Assembly: GCA_012317185.1 (NCBI GenBank)
Contig: CP048838.1
Coordinates: 2,666,001-2,730,000, forward strand
DNA from: [Clostridium] innocuum
Lineage (GTDB): Bacteria > Bacillota_I > Bacilli_A > Erysipelotrichales > Erysipelotrichaceae
Length of the DNA stretch: 64,000 nt
Direction: 5' to 3'
Below the pieces are notes generated by a model. The model saw only the letters and a program-made list of their open reading frames with translations, searched no databases and had not been told where the DNA came from. Shown piece after piece: positions 16,709 through 25,892 of this stretch (the first letter of the stretch is position 1; every line of letters begins with the position of its first letter). The translations under genes and the position numbers were made by a program.

Positions 16709-17668
16709 TTATGTGTCTGTCCCTCCAATCCGCGCCCTTGCAAGGGCGCAATACTCGGCGTTTATCTCAATGCCTATATAATGCCTGTCAAGCTGCCTTG
16801 CGGCTGCCCCCGTCGTGCCGCTGCCGAAAAAGGGGTCAAGCACAACGCCGCCTTTCGGACAGCCCGCCTTGATACAGGTTTCGGCAAGTTTTGGCGGGAA
16901 CGCGGCGAAATGCCCGCCCTTGTAGGGAACGGTATTGATAAGCCACACGTCCCGCCTGTTCCGCATGGTCGGCATGAGGGCTTCGTCGTAGTAGCTGCCG
17001 CTTCGCGCCCGGTTAAGCCCCTGTACTTTCCCCTGTCCAGGTATTTCGTCCGCATATTTCTGTCCCGCGCTGCGCCCGGTGCGGTACCGCGCCGCCGTTG
17101 TGGGGGCTAACGGCTCGGCTATGGCGGCTGCGTCATAGAAATATTTCTTTGACTTCGTAAGCAGAAAGATATGTTCATAGCAGCGGGTAGGGCGGTCTTT
17201 CACGCTCTCCGGCATGGGGTTTTCTTTCTGCCAGATAATGTCGCTCCGTAAATACCACCCGTCAGCGCGTAGGGCAAAGGCTAAAAGCCAGGGAATACCG
17301 ATTAAGTCCTTTTGTTTGCAGCCGGAAACGCGGTTGTTTCTTGCAATCTGCTGTCCGTTTCTGCCTTTCGGGTTCTTCGGGTCTGCATGGTAGCCTTTAT
17401 TTCCTGTGCCGCAGTAAGTGTCCGCGATATTCAGCCAGAGCGTACCGTCAGAACGCAGTACCCGGCGCAGCTCGCGGAAAACCTCGGTCAGCCTGTCAAT
17501 GTACTGCTCCGGCGTGTCCTCCCGCCCAATCTGCATATCAAGCCCATAATCTCTAAGCGCATAGTAGGGCGGGCTTGTGACGCAACAGTGTACGCTTTCC
17601 TCTGGAAGCTCCCGCAAGGCATAGAGCGCGTCCCGGTTGATGATTGTGTCAGTTTTCAGCCCGTTCAT
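16709..17668 (-). CDS. Orphan DNA methyltransferase (N4/N6, beta-class)
   Basis: 319 residues with motif IV TSPPYYAL at 31-38 and the SAM-binding motif I DPFFGSGTTG at 278-287, the order of the N6_N4_Mtase family. SPPY is compatible with N4-cytosine or N6-adenine methylation. No restriction endonuclease gene is adjacent, so it probably protects the element from host restriction or marks its DNA. The start ATG overlaps the stop of virB4 (ATGA). The gene is intact although its neighbours on both sides are frameshifted. The 3' end overlaps the possible extended N-terminus of the hydrolase gene. Confidence 0.88.
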   Translation of the reverse strand: MNGLKTDTIINRDALYALRELPEESVHCCVTSPPYYALRDYGLDMQIGREDTPEQYIDRLTEVFRELRRVLRSDGTLWLNIADTYCGTGNKGYHADPKNPKGRNGQQIARNNRVSGCKQKDLIGIPWLLAFALRADGWYLRSDIIWQKENPMPESVKDRPTRCYEHIFLLTKSKKYFYDAAAIAEPLAPTTAARYRTGRSAGQKYADEIPGQGKVQGLNRARSGSYYDEALMPTMRNRRDVWLINTVPYKGGHFAAFPPKLAETCIKAGCPKGGVVLDPFFGSGTTGAAARQLDRHYIGIEINAEYCALARARIGGTDT

Positions 17669-20126
17669 GCTTCGCCCACTTCCTCCGGCTTCGTCGTCAT
17701 TACCCGGTAAAGCTCGGTGTCTTTCGGGAAGCGGTCTACAAAGGGCAGCACCACGTTCCCGTAGAAGATAAGCCCCTCGCCCGCTTCGGTGTGGGTGACA
17801 TATTTCATCTGCTGCGGGGAGATGTTGAGCTGCTTTGCAAGGATAGCCCGGTCGCCCGCCGCTTGATTGAGCATGAGGACAAAATCGCTGTTCTCAAAGA
17901 TATTCTCCACTTCGCGGGAAGCAAGCAAATCTTTGACGTTCTGTGTAATGGCTGTGGGTATGCCGCCCCATTTACGGAAACGCTTCCAGATTTCAACGGA
18001 ATAGGCGGCGGTCTGTTCCTCTTTCAAGAGAAGATGAAATTCGTCCATGTAGTAGCGGGTGGATTTCCTCTCTGCCCGGTTGACGGTAACGCGGTTCCAT
18101 ACCTGGTCTTGCACAATGAGCATACCTAACTTTTTGAGCTGCTTCCCAAGCTGCTTGATGTCAAAGCAGACAAGGCGGTTATTCAGTTCCACGTTGGTAC
18201 GGTGGTTGAACACGTTAAGGCTCCCGGAAACGTAAAGCTCCAACGCCGCCGCGATACGCGCCGCTTCCGGCTCCGGCTGCTTCAAAAGCTCGTCGTACAG
18301 GTCGCCCAAAATCGGCATTTTCTCCGGGTCGGGGTCTGCAAGGAAAGGGCGGTACACGTTCCGAACGGCGCGGTCAATGACGGTCTTATCGACGGGCTGC
18401 AAGCCCTCCTTGCCGCCGATTACAAGCTCGCAGAGGGAAAGGATAAAGTCGGATTTCAGCGCAAGGGGGCTGTCGTCCTCGCTGTAATTGAGGTTAATAT
18501 CCATAGGGTTCACATACTGGGGCTTCCCGTCAATGCCCTTGCCCGTAGGCGACAAGCGTATCACTTGCCCGTCAAGCCGCTGCACAAGGGGAAAAAATAC
18601 TCTGCTTCTGGGTCGCAGATAATAATGTCGTCGTCTGTAATGAGGAAAGCGTTTGTCATTTCCCGTTTGGCGGCAAAGGATTTCCCGCTTCCCGGCGTAC
18701 CCAAGATTAAGCCGTTGGGGTTCTTTAGCTGCTTGCGGTCGCAGAGTATCATGTTGTTAGACAGGGCGTTTAAGCCGTAGTACAAAGCCGCGCCCGTCTG
18801 GAAAAGCTCCTGTGTGATAAAGGGGATAAAGATAGCGGTGCTTGACGTGGTAAGTCCTCTTTGAATGGGGATAAGGTTCTCCCCAAGCGGTACAGAGGAC
18901 ATAAGCCCCGCTTCCTGTTGGTAGTCAAGGCGGGTTAAGGCGCAGTTGTTCTTCTGTGCAATGCCCGCCGCCGCGAATACGTCATTTTCCAGTTTCCGCT
19001 TCGTGTCCGCCATGTTCACCACAAGGAACGTCAAGAGGAACATTCTTTCATTCCGGCTCTGCAAGTCCTGTAAGAGGTTCTTCGCTTCGCTGCCGAACGT
19101 GGCAAGGTCGGACGGGATTATATCCATGTCGTAGCCGCTGCGTACCGCTTTTTTCTGTTCCTCGATTTTCATTTTGTCAAGGTCGGTGATTTTCCGCTTG
19201 ATTGTCTTTATGGCTTCGGTCTGGTCGATACTGTGGATATGCAGATTGACGATAACGCCCGTTTCCAAGTCCAGAATGTCGGATAAGATACGGTCGTTTA
19301 ATTCCGGGGCAAGGACTTCAAGGAATGAAACCGCGCCGATTTTGCGCCCCATGCGGAAATACCGCCCCTCGCCAAAACGGAAAGAGGACGGGGCGATAAA
19401 GTCCTTTGTGGAAAGCCCGGACGGGGCAAGCCATGAAAAATCAAAGGAAAACTGCCCGCCCTCCGGGTGGAAAATGCCATGCAGCATTTTAAGGCGTTCA
19501 TAGCCTGTCATGGGGCGGGCAGACACGCCCAAGAGCTTAAAGTTGTTCAGCACGTCCGTTTCGATACGGGCAAGGCGGGATTTCGCCGCGCCCAGACTGT
19601 CGGCTTCAATGGCAAAGGTGATATATTTTGCTTTGACAAGCCCGTTGTTTCCCTTTGCAAGCTGGTTTTTCAGCATATCCCGGTATTCTGTGCGGATAGA
19701 GTTGAAAGCGTCCTCCTGTGCCGGGATATTGACCGCCTTTTCCGCTTCGCCGCGCTGCGTCCCTTGATTGATGAAAGAGAGCTGCACCGAAACGGAAGCG
19801 TCAAAGTAGTTGAGGAAGTCGCACCAGTTCTCAAAAATGGCGGTCTTGTCGTCTGCCTGTGCAAGCTGATAGTTAATATCTTCAAAGGCGACGGTCTTTG
19901 AGTATTTCCGTCCCGTAACCTTGCAGATACCGTCCGGGTACATCTGGATATAGGGGATTGTCTGCTGCGCGGTGTGCGCTTTCCCGTCGCCCTTTGCCTG
20001 TCTGATGATTTCCGCAATCTGCTTTTTCTCGGCGCGGGTGAGCTTGCGGGGTGGGTTAGGCTTTGCGCTTCCCGCCGCGCTGTTTCTTCGTGTTTCCTTT
20101 TGCAATCGCTGATACCTCCTTTTCAA
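17665..20126 (-). pseudogene. virB4: VirB4-type conjugation ATPase, one frameshift
   Basis: About 820 residues if repaired. The N-terminal half (ending at 18,561) carries Walker A GTPGSGKSF and the start of Walker B (DDDIIICDPEAEYF). The C-terminal half continues in another frame from QRLDGQVIRLSPTGKGIDG to a RYYMDEFHLLL helicase-like motif. The break is at the six-A run 18,592-18,597 (two extra bases or one missing). VirB4 energises assembly of the mating channel at the inner face of the membrane. The start overlaps prgI by about 70 bases; a later start is possible. Confidence 0.87.
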
Positions 20127-20457
20127 GTTTTCTCTGCCGTTCTAAGACGGAATAAAAGTTGTCTGTCCTGTATGGTCGTTCTTTGGGGGCTATGAATTTC
20201 GTCCGTATGATGTTCTTCACCACCACTTCAAGGGGCTGTCCATGCTTTTCATACATGGCGAACAGGAAACAGGGCAGCATGACGGCAATCATAGCCATAG
20301 ACGCAAGGCTTGTGCCTGTGCTGTCTTTGAGCAGAAAGAAAAGCGGCAAGCCGAACAGGAGAGCCGCCGCAAAACATACAATCTGCCGTTTGGTAAGGTT
20401 GAACGCTACTTTTGTCTTGACTTTGGATAAGTCTTTGGGTACGGGTACATACGCCAA
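20056..20457 (-). CDS. prgI: PrgI family membrane protein
   Basis: 133 residues starting MAYVPVPKDLSKVKTKVAFN. Two adjacent transmembrane helices (about 27-43 and 49-67) are followed by a cytoplasmic basic tail, the layout of PrgI (VirB3-like) of pCF10-type systems. It lies directly upstream of virB4, overlapping it, which is the usual pairing. It has AAAGGAGG upstream. It anchors the VirB4 ATPase to the channel. Confidence 0.88.
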   Translation of the reverse strand: MAYVPVPKDLSKVKTKVAFNLTKRQIVCFAAALLFGLPLFFLLKDSTGTSLASMAMIAVMLPCFLFAMYEKHGQPLEVVVKNIIRTKFIAPKERPYRTDNFYSVLERQRKLEKEVSAIAKGNTKKQRGGKRKA

Positions 20458-20634
20458 GTGAAAACCTCCTTTCTCTGGGTTTGGTGTTGCTGTAATTTTC
20501 CATAAGGGTAATCAAGGCAAAGGTCAATCTATGCCCTTTGCCCGCCCGTATTATATGGGGGTTAACCGCGTCAAGGTCGGGTCGTATTTTCGCCGCTTCG
20601 CTCTGAAAATCTCCACCCTGCCCTTGACACGCCG

Positions 20635-21505
20635 CTAATGCGCGGAAAAAAATCGACTTCGCCAGTGCGCCGGATTTGAACAGGGAGAAACAGAGGATAA
20701 CGGTGTAGGCTGCAAGGGAGAATATCGCGCTGTGCAGATTGTCCGCTATTATCATGTTGTTCACCAGTACGGCGTAAATGCCGACGCATATCATAATGAG
20801 GAAGCCTTGAAAACCGATAGCGAACAGGGATTTTAGGTAGTTGTTTCCTATCTGCCCCCATTCCCGGTTAGTCATAGTTGCAAACGGGATAGGCGATACC
20901 GAACAGTAAAGGTAAATTTCTATCATACGCCCGTAGAGGATAACGGTTATCAGTACGGACATGATTTTCATGCACAAGCTCACAAGGCTTGTTTCCATGA
21001 CAAGTAAGAGCAGTTCGGGGATTTCCATAGCGTCAAGCCCGCTTTGCATGGAAGCAAGGGCGGCGGCAACATCAATCTCTGTGCTGCCGCCGATTACCCC
21101 CGCCGCGCCGGAAACAACGTGCTGCGCCATATCGAACACCGCCATAGTGATGTCAAAGGTGTGCGTCACAAGGTAGACTGCCACAAACGCCTTGAACACC
21201 CACTTGAAGAACATGGAAGTGTCAACGTCGTGCATATTGTTCTTTTCCGTTACCATGCTGATAAGCTCATAGCATAGGACGTAGGTAATGACAAGCCCCG
21301 CAATGGGTACGATTACATTCTCACTAAGCGTCTGTATCATGGAGAATATATTTGCGTTCCACCCTTGCGGGGTCTGCCCTACCTCTGCGGCGATAGTGCC
21401 GACTTTCTCGTTCACGTCCCCGAACATAGTTGACAGATTACCGTTTATGGCTCCTATGAGGATTTCCTTTATCCATTCGTTAATCGCGTCAAGTATGCTC
21501 TGCAT
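20635..21505 (-). pseudogene. VirB6-like polytopic channel protein, stop codon lost by one extra base
   Basis: About 290 residues with several transmembrane helices (for example VIVPIAGLVITYVLCYELIS and FLIMICVGIYAVLVNNMIIA). One extra base in the A run 20,646-20,652 shifts the frame. Without it the protein ends KSIFSAH at 20,635; with it translation runs 128 codons further, across the start of prgI, with no protein-like content. It would form the membrane pore of the conjugation channel. Confidence 0.82.
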
Positions 21506-21524
21506 AAGCCTTTACCCGCGCTTC

Positions 21525-21741
21525 TTAACCGAACAGCCCGGAAAGCAGCGGTACAAGGGTCATGCCAATAAGGGCAACGCCGCCGCCCGCCATGAGCTGC
21601 TTCATGCCCTGGCTTTTCGCGCCCGGATTGTCGTTGCCGTAGCCCTCCATCAGATTGATTACGCCCCCAGATACCAAGCCCGGCTCCAAGTGCTACAACA
21701 AGGGTCTGCAAAACGTCTACTGCGCTATTGAAAAATGCCAT
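21525..21741 (-). pseudogene. Maff2-family small membrane protein, one frameshift
   Basis: 71 residues when repaired. MAFFNSAVDVLQTLVVALGA opens a first transmembrane helix, and ALIGMTLVPLLSGLFG ends a second. One extra base in the C run 21,664-21,668 breaks the frame after GIW. This is the VirB2-like position in Tn1549-type operons, directly upstream of the VirB6-like gene. An AAAGGA site precedes the start. Confidence 0.82.
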
Positions 21742-22148
21742 AAATATATCCTTTCTGCCGCGTCTGCGGCTGTCCGACAAGCGGACAAAAGGCGGTCAGC
21801 ATATGCCGCCGCACAAAAAAACCGCCCTCTGGTAAAGGCGGCTGTCCCCGCGCTGCGTAAGTCCTGCGGCGCGGCGGTATTCAGTTGTAAGGGGTGCGGA
21901 TTTTGCCGCTGTGTACTGCGCCGGAAAGTGGGGGCGCGTATCATGTAGCCGGTATGGATAGATGTGATTGCTTCAATCGCTCCTTTCTGTGTCCCGCTGT
22001 GCTGCCGGACGTTTTTTTCAGACTTGCGGGAAGTGAATAGCTTGCGCAGCAAGGTGTTCGCTTCCCACAAGTTCACAAAGGGGTAGCTGCCGCAAGGCAG
22101 CGTAGGGGAAGTGTAGCTTCCCCTGTCCCCCGGCGGTCTGCCATGCTG
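21742..22148. other. Non-coding gap inside the conjugation operon, with terminator
   Basis: About 400 bases without a supported gene; minus-strand frames here are Arg/Ala-rich shadows. A terminator sits at 21,815-21,841 and several short GC-rich hairpins lie around 22,030-22,110. AAAGGAGCGATTG near 21,985 resembles a ribosome binding site but leads to no good frame. It may be a point where operon expression is adjusted. Confidence 0.45.
21815..21841 (-). terminator. Intrinsic terminator upstream of the Maff2 gene
   Basis: CCGCC (21,822-21,826) pairs with GGCGG (21,837-21,841) around a 10-base loop, followed on the minus strand by seven T. It lies inside the operon, about 75 bases before the Maff2 start. 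Confidence 0.65.
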
Positions 22149-22319
22149 TCATTGTTGCGGGATAAGCCCCCGGCGCGTGACATACTCCGTTGCAAAGCGG
22201 CGGTGTTCCGCTTCCTTTTCCCGCCAATACTCCCATAATGCAGCGTCGGCGGCTTCCGCAACATTCATTAAAAACCGTTCAAGCTGCTTTTGTTTTTCCT
22301 CTGCGCTACGTTTCCTCAT
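22149..22319 (-). CDS. Small conserved ICE protein after virD4
   Basis: 56 residues starting MRKRSAEEKQKQLERFLMNV. It is highly charged and helical throughout, with no cysteine or membrane segment. It overlaps the 3' end of virD4 by 14 bases, implying coupled translation. The position is conserved in Tn1549-like operons; function unknown. Confidence 0.7.
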   Translation of the reverse strand: MRKRSAEEKQKQLERFLMNVAEAADAALWEYWREKEAEHRRFATEYVTRRGLIPQQ

Positions 22320-24114
22320 GGTCTGCGTCCTCCTGTAAGTCTGCTGCGTCAATCTCGTAATAGTCAAAAACCTCGTCGGGCTTGACAATGGCGGGGCGGC
22401 GTTTAAGGTGCTTTTCCATGTCAAAGGCGTTCTTCGGGTCTGCGTCGGACAGGTACTTGTATTTCGGGTGCTTCGTTATGTCGAATTTGTCCGAAAAGAA
22501 CGGGCGCACCCCTCGTAGCTGCAAGATACATTTCCCTCCGTCCATGACTGCGATTTCATCTTCCGTCATAAGCTGCTTTCCCAATTTCTGATAGTTCAGC
22601 CCATGCGAAAGCTCCCGCCCCCTTGTTTCGGAAGTGTTGAAGCTGTCTATCGTTTCCTTGCCTAAAATCTCCGATATTTCTTTGAGCGTCGTTTTTTCCT
22701 TGCCGCCCAAGAAAAGGGTGGTGTCGCAGTTGCCGACTATGGTATCGGCGTTGTCCTTGTAGATTGCTTTTAGCTGTGACTGGCTCTGCAAGATGATTGA
22801 CGCGGATATTTCCCGGCTCCGTATCGTTGCAATGAGCTTTTCAAACTTTGGTATCTGCCCGATATTCGCAAATTCATCAAGTAAGCACCGTACATGGACG
22901 GGAAGCCGCCCGCCGTATTCATCATCTGCCTTGTCGCATAAAAGGTTGAATAACTGTGTGTAGAGAATACTCACGACAAAGTTAAAAGTATCGTCGGTGT
23001 CGCTGATAATGACGAAAAGGGCGGTCTTTCTGTCGCCTATGGTGTCAAGCTCCATTTCGTCGGTTTCCATAAGCTCCCGCAGTTCCTTAATGTCGAATGG
23101 GGATAACCTCGCGCCGCAGCTAATCAAAATCGACTTCGCCGTTTTGCCCGCCGCAAGTTTGTATTTGCGGTACTGCTTGACCGCAAAATGCTCCGGGTCT
23201 TTTTCTTCCAGACGTTCAAACATGAGGTCAACCGGGTTCTGGAAATCCTCGTCGTCCTCGCGGGCTTCCGACGCATTTATCATTTCAAGCAGCGTCGTGA
23301 AGTTTTTCTCGTCCTCCGGGGCTTCATACCAGATATAGCCGATTAGCGCGGTGTAGTAGAGCTTTTCCGCTTTCACCCAGAAATCCTCGCCGGATTTTTC
23401 CCCGTCGCCTTTTGTGTTGGCGATAATGGTATTGACTAACTTCAAAATGTCCTTTTCGCTCCGCAGATAGGCAAAGGGATTGTATTTCATGGATTTTTTG
23501 AAGTTAATCGTATTTAGCACTTTGATACGGTATTTGTACCGCTGTAACATTTTCCCGGTTTCCAAAATCAGTGTTCCTTTCGGGTCAGTGACGATATACG
23601 ACGTTGGAAAATCCTTTGACGTACATTGCATGAGCGACGGTTTCACAAAGAACCGGGTCTTGCCGCTGCCGGAACCGCCGATTACAAGGATATTTTTGTT
23701 TCTTGCGTATTTCGGCTGCTTCGGGCGGCTGTTCATGGTGAGCCGTTCCGTCTGCGTTAAGGGGATATTGTTCTCAAATACCGGGTCTGTGTACGGCTTT
23801 ATGTCGTCAGCCCCGCCCCAACGCGCCGAACCGTATTCTGTCCCGCGGCGGTATTTCTTCGCGTTCTTGCCTTTGGTGTAGATAATCAGCCGGACAATGA
23901 CCGCCCCCGCAATGCCTAAAGCTAAGTCTGCCGGGTAGAAGCTCGGCGCGATACTGGAAAAGGCGGCGGTAAAACCGTCCCCAAGATGTAGCAGCTTTGC
24001 GCTCGCGTCCGCGCCGGGGGAGAGCCGGACAGCCGCGCCCACTTTATCAAAGAGCCAGACAAAGAGCAGATACGGGAGATTTAAGATAAGCAGCTTCTTG
24101 ATTTCCGGCTTCAT
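22306..24114 (-). CDS. virD4: Type IV coupling protein VirD4/TraG
   Basis: 602 residues, intact. Two N-terminal transmembrane helices (about 7-24 and 62-80), Walker A GGSGSGKT at 146-153, a Walker B-like segment VRCLLDEFANIGQIPKFEKL and the GNCDTTLFLGG motif are typical of TraG/VirD4 ATPases. It docks the relaxase-DNA complex to the channel. It overlaps pcfB by four bases, matching the known PcfB-coupling protein partnership. Confidence 0.93.
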   Translation of the reverse strand: MKPEIKKLLILNLPYLLFVWLFDKVGAAVRLSPGADASAKLLHLGDGFTAAFSSIAPSFYPADLALGIAGAVIVRLIIYTKGKNAKKYRRGTEYGSARWGGADDIKPYTDPVFENNIPLTQTERLTMNSRPKQPKYARNKNILVIGGSGSGKTRFFVKPSLMQCTSKDFPTSYIVTDPKGTLILETGKMLQRYKYRIKVLNTINFKKSMKYNPFAYLRSEKDILKLVNTIIANTKGDGEKSGEDFWVKAEKLYYTALIGYIWYEAPEDEKNFTTLLEMINASEAREDDEDFQNPVDLMFERLEEKDPEHFAVKQYRKYKLAAGKTAKSILISCGARLSPFDIKELRELMETDEMELDTIGDRKTALFVIISDTDDTFNFVVSILYTQLFNLLCDKADDEYGGRLPVHVRCLLDEFANIGQIPKFEKLIATIRSREISASIILQSQSQLKAIYKDNADTIVGNCDTTLFLGGKEKTTLKEISEILGKETIDSFNTSETRGRELSHGLNYQKLGKQLMTEDEIAVMDGGKCILQLRGVRPFFSDKFDITKHPKYKYLSDADPKNAFDMEKHLKRRPAIVKPDEVFDYYEIDAADLQEDADHEET

Positions 24115-24587
24115 AGCGATACCTCCCTGTCTTTGTTCTTGACCTTTGCCCGTTCCGCGTTCTTGCCCTGTGCAGCTTCTTTGAGGGTAGAGAGCAGCTT
24201 TCGGATTGAGGGCTTTTTCTCCTGTGTCAGCTTTTTTGCGGAAAATTCCTTAAAGGCGGCGGTCAGCACGTCCGCGTCCCGCCCCTTGAAGAAAACCAGA
24301 TAGCGGGGCGGGCTTTCCGTCGCGTCCTTTTTCAGCGCAAAGTCGATACCGTACTTTTTCGCCGTACTCTCAAAGGCTTTGATATTGCCCTCGGTAATCT
24401 CAATGTTGGAAACGCCCGCGTTCTGCTTCATAAGCTGCTTTAAGCTCTGCTTGCCCTGTGGCGGTTTTGCAAGCTGCTTTTTGCCCTTTGACAGTATGGC
24501 TTTCATTGCCTTTTGGAGCGTCTGCGCGGTCAGCTTCCCGGTCTTGATGTAAAGGGCTATGGTCTTTTCGTTTACTTCGTCCTGCAA
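24111..24587 (-). CDS. pcfB: PcfB family protein
   Basis: 158 residues starting MQDEVNEKTIALYIKTGKLT, the PcfB signature (helical region that senses or presents conjugation substrates to the coupling protein in pCF10-like systems). The C-terminal tail KKPSIRKLLSTLKEAAQGKN is shared in pattern with two other operon proteins. It overlaps virD4. A GAGG-containing site precedes the start. Confidence 0.85.
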   Translation of the reverse strand: MQDEVNEKTIALYIKTGKLTAQTLQKAMKAILSKGKKQLAKPPQGKQSLKQLMKQNAGVSNIEITEGNIKAFESTAKKYGIDFALKKDATESPPRYLVFFKGRDADVLTAAFKEFSAKKLTQEKKPSIRKLLSTLKEAAQGKNAERAKVKNKDREVSL

Positions 24588-24628
24588 TTTGTCGCGTCCT
24601 CCTTTCGCGTTTCTTTATGGGGCGGCGG

Positions 24629-24850
24629 TCAGATACGCACCCGCAGCCCGTTCAAGTCCTCGGCTCTGATACCCACAAGATACCAGTTGTCGCCGTACTC
24701 AATCCGGGTCGGCTTCCACTTGCCCCGCACGAATACGTCAAAGCACTCGCCGCAATGCAAGCCCCCGTAGTAGCTGTTTAAGTCAAAGCGGATGTCGTAA
24801 CGGTCGGTGCGCTCGTCAAATACCAATGCTCCTGTCATTTTCTGTGCCAT
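24629..24850 (-). CDS. DUF5348-like small protein
   Basis: 73 residues starting MAQKMTGALVFDERTDRYDI, with a compact beta-rich sequence and one GLHCGECFDV cysteine pair. It resembles the DUF5348 family common near the rep gene of these elements. The start at 24,850 is preceded by AAAAGGAGG. Function unknown. Confidence 0.7.
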   Translation of the reverse strand: MAQKMTGALVFDERTDRYDIRFDLNSYYGGLHCGECFDVFVRGKWKPTRIEYGDNWYLVGIRAEDLNGLRVRI

Positions 24851-24881
24851 AATAAAATCCTCCTTTTGTGGTTGTGGGTGG

Positions 24882-25865
24882 TTACAGGCTTTCGCCCTCA
24901 TTGCATGAATAATAGTCCGGGTCGCCGTACTGCGGCTTTTTCGGTGACAGTGCGCCGCTTGCCATGTCATGGGCGACAAGGGAAGTGTAATAGTTGCCGA
25001 TTGTGGACGGGGCGTTGAAAAGGGCGGCTTTCAGATATTGCTTGATGTTGCGGATTTTGGTTGTGTTCTCCCGCATACAGTCAAGCACAAAGCGGATATG
25101 CTCGCCGTCTAGTTTCATAAACTTTGACTTCACAAGCTCTGCCGGGTAGTCGTCCCCCGCAATCCGTACCCGCTTTCTGGCGGTGCATACGGTTTCAAGC
25201 ATGAGGTCTACAATCTCGTCAAGCCTGTCACTGTCAAACTTCATGTCCTGTTTGAGAATGTGGTAGTCGATATTGTCCTTGATGATTTCCCGGTATATAT
25301 CAACTGCGCTCTGTGCTGTCGCTTCCGTTCCTTTCCGTTCCGGCGGCGTAGCCGCTTCTCTGCAAGGAGAGGGGTTAGGGGAAAGGATAGGAATGGAATG
25401 GGTACTTTGTTCATCAGTAATTATTTTTTCTTTTTTTGGTAAGTCAGTTCTTTGTATATCTTTATTTAATTGCGTCGGATTTTCCAACGTAGGTTTTTCC
25501 AATGTTGGTTTTTCCTGCGTTGGATTATCCAATGTTGGATTTTCCAATGTAGGTAAATCCGGCGTAGGCGGCTGCGGCTGCTCGAATATCACATAGTCCG
25601 CGCCCCGCAAGCGTCCTTTCTCGTCGCGCTCCCTTGACCGGACGATATACCCGGCACGTTCAAGCTCCTTAATGGCTTCGCGGATAGCGTCTATCTTCTC
25701 CCGGTTGATAAGGGATAAGCCTTTCAAGGTGTAGTCCCAATCTTCGGGGAGTGACAGCATTTGCGACAGCAGCCCCTTTGCCTTTAAGGAAAGCTCCTTG
25801 TTGCGTAGGTGGTGGTTGCTCATTACGGTGTAGCCCTTGTTCCGTTCCACTCTGAAAACTGCCAT
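24882..25865 (-). CDS. Replication-initiator-like helix-turn-helix protein
   Basis: 327 residues. The N-terminal winged-helix region (about 1-95; SNHHLRNKELSLKAKGLLSQ, IREAIKELERAGYIVR) is that of phage/plasmid replisome organisers. A linker of repeated PTLEN/PTQEK-type units spans about 100-130. The C-terminal domain (about 190-290; DUF6017-like) follows. It probably supports autonomous replication of the excised circle or regulates the operon. It is the first gene of the long minus-strand operon, with AAAGGAG upstream and the repeat element copy B in its leader. Confidence 0.8.
   Translation of the reverse strand: MAVFRVERNKGYTVMSNHHLRNKELSLKAKGLLSQMLSLPEDWDYTLKGLSLINREKIDAIREAIKELERAGYIVRSRERDEKGRLRGADYVIFEQPQPPTPDLPTLENPTLDNPTQEKPTLEKPTLENPTQLNKDIQRTDLPKKEKIITDEQSTHSIPILSPNPSPCREAATPPERKGTEATAQSAVDIYREIIKDNIDYHILKQDMKFDSDRLDEIVDLMLETVCTARKRVRIAGDDYPAELVKSKFMKLDGEHIRFVLDCMRENTTKIRNIKQYLKAALFNAPSTIGNYYTSLVAHDMASGALSPKKPQYGDPDYYSCNEGESL
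25473..25566 (-). repeat. 15-bp tandem repeats coding the rep linker
   Basis: About six imperfect 15-base units related to TTTCCAATGTTGGAT encode the pentapeptide repeat PTLEN/PTLDN/PTQEK. Unit boundaries keep the reading frame, so length changes would only lengthen or shorten the linker. Confidence 0.85.
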
Positions 25866-25892
25866 AGTTCATAGCTCCTTTGCTTTGGATTT

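Noticed and set aside
20249..20634. C-terminal 128 codons of the VirB6-like frame as a genuine domain
   Set aside because: They arise only after an extra base in an A run, overlap prgI and have no membrane or domain features.
22018..22264. Minus-strand frames of 63-72 codons upstream of Maff2
   Set aside because: They overlap each other and the start of the small protein gene's 3' side, with shadow-like composition.
25473..25566. Short regular repeats that might suggest a CRISPR array
   Set aside because: Units are 15 bases, directly adjacent without unique spacers, and encode a protein linker in frame. No cas genes are near.
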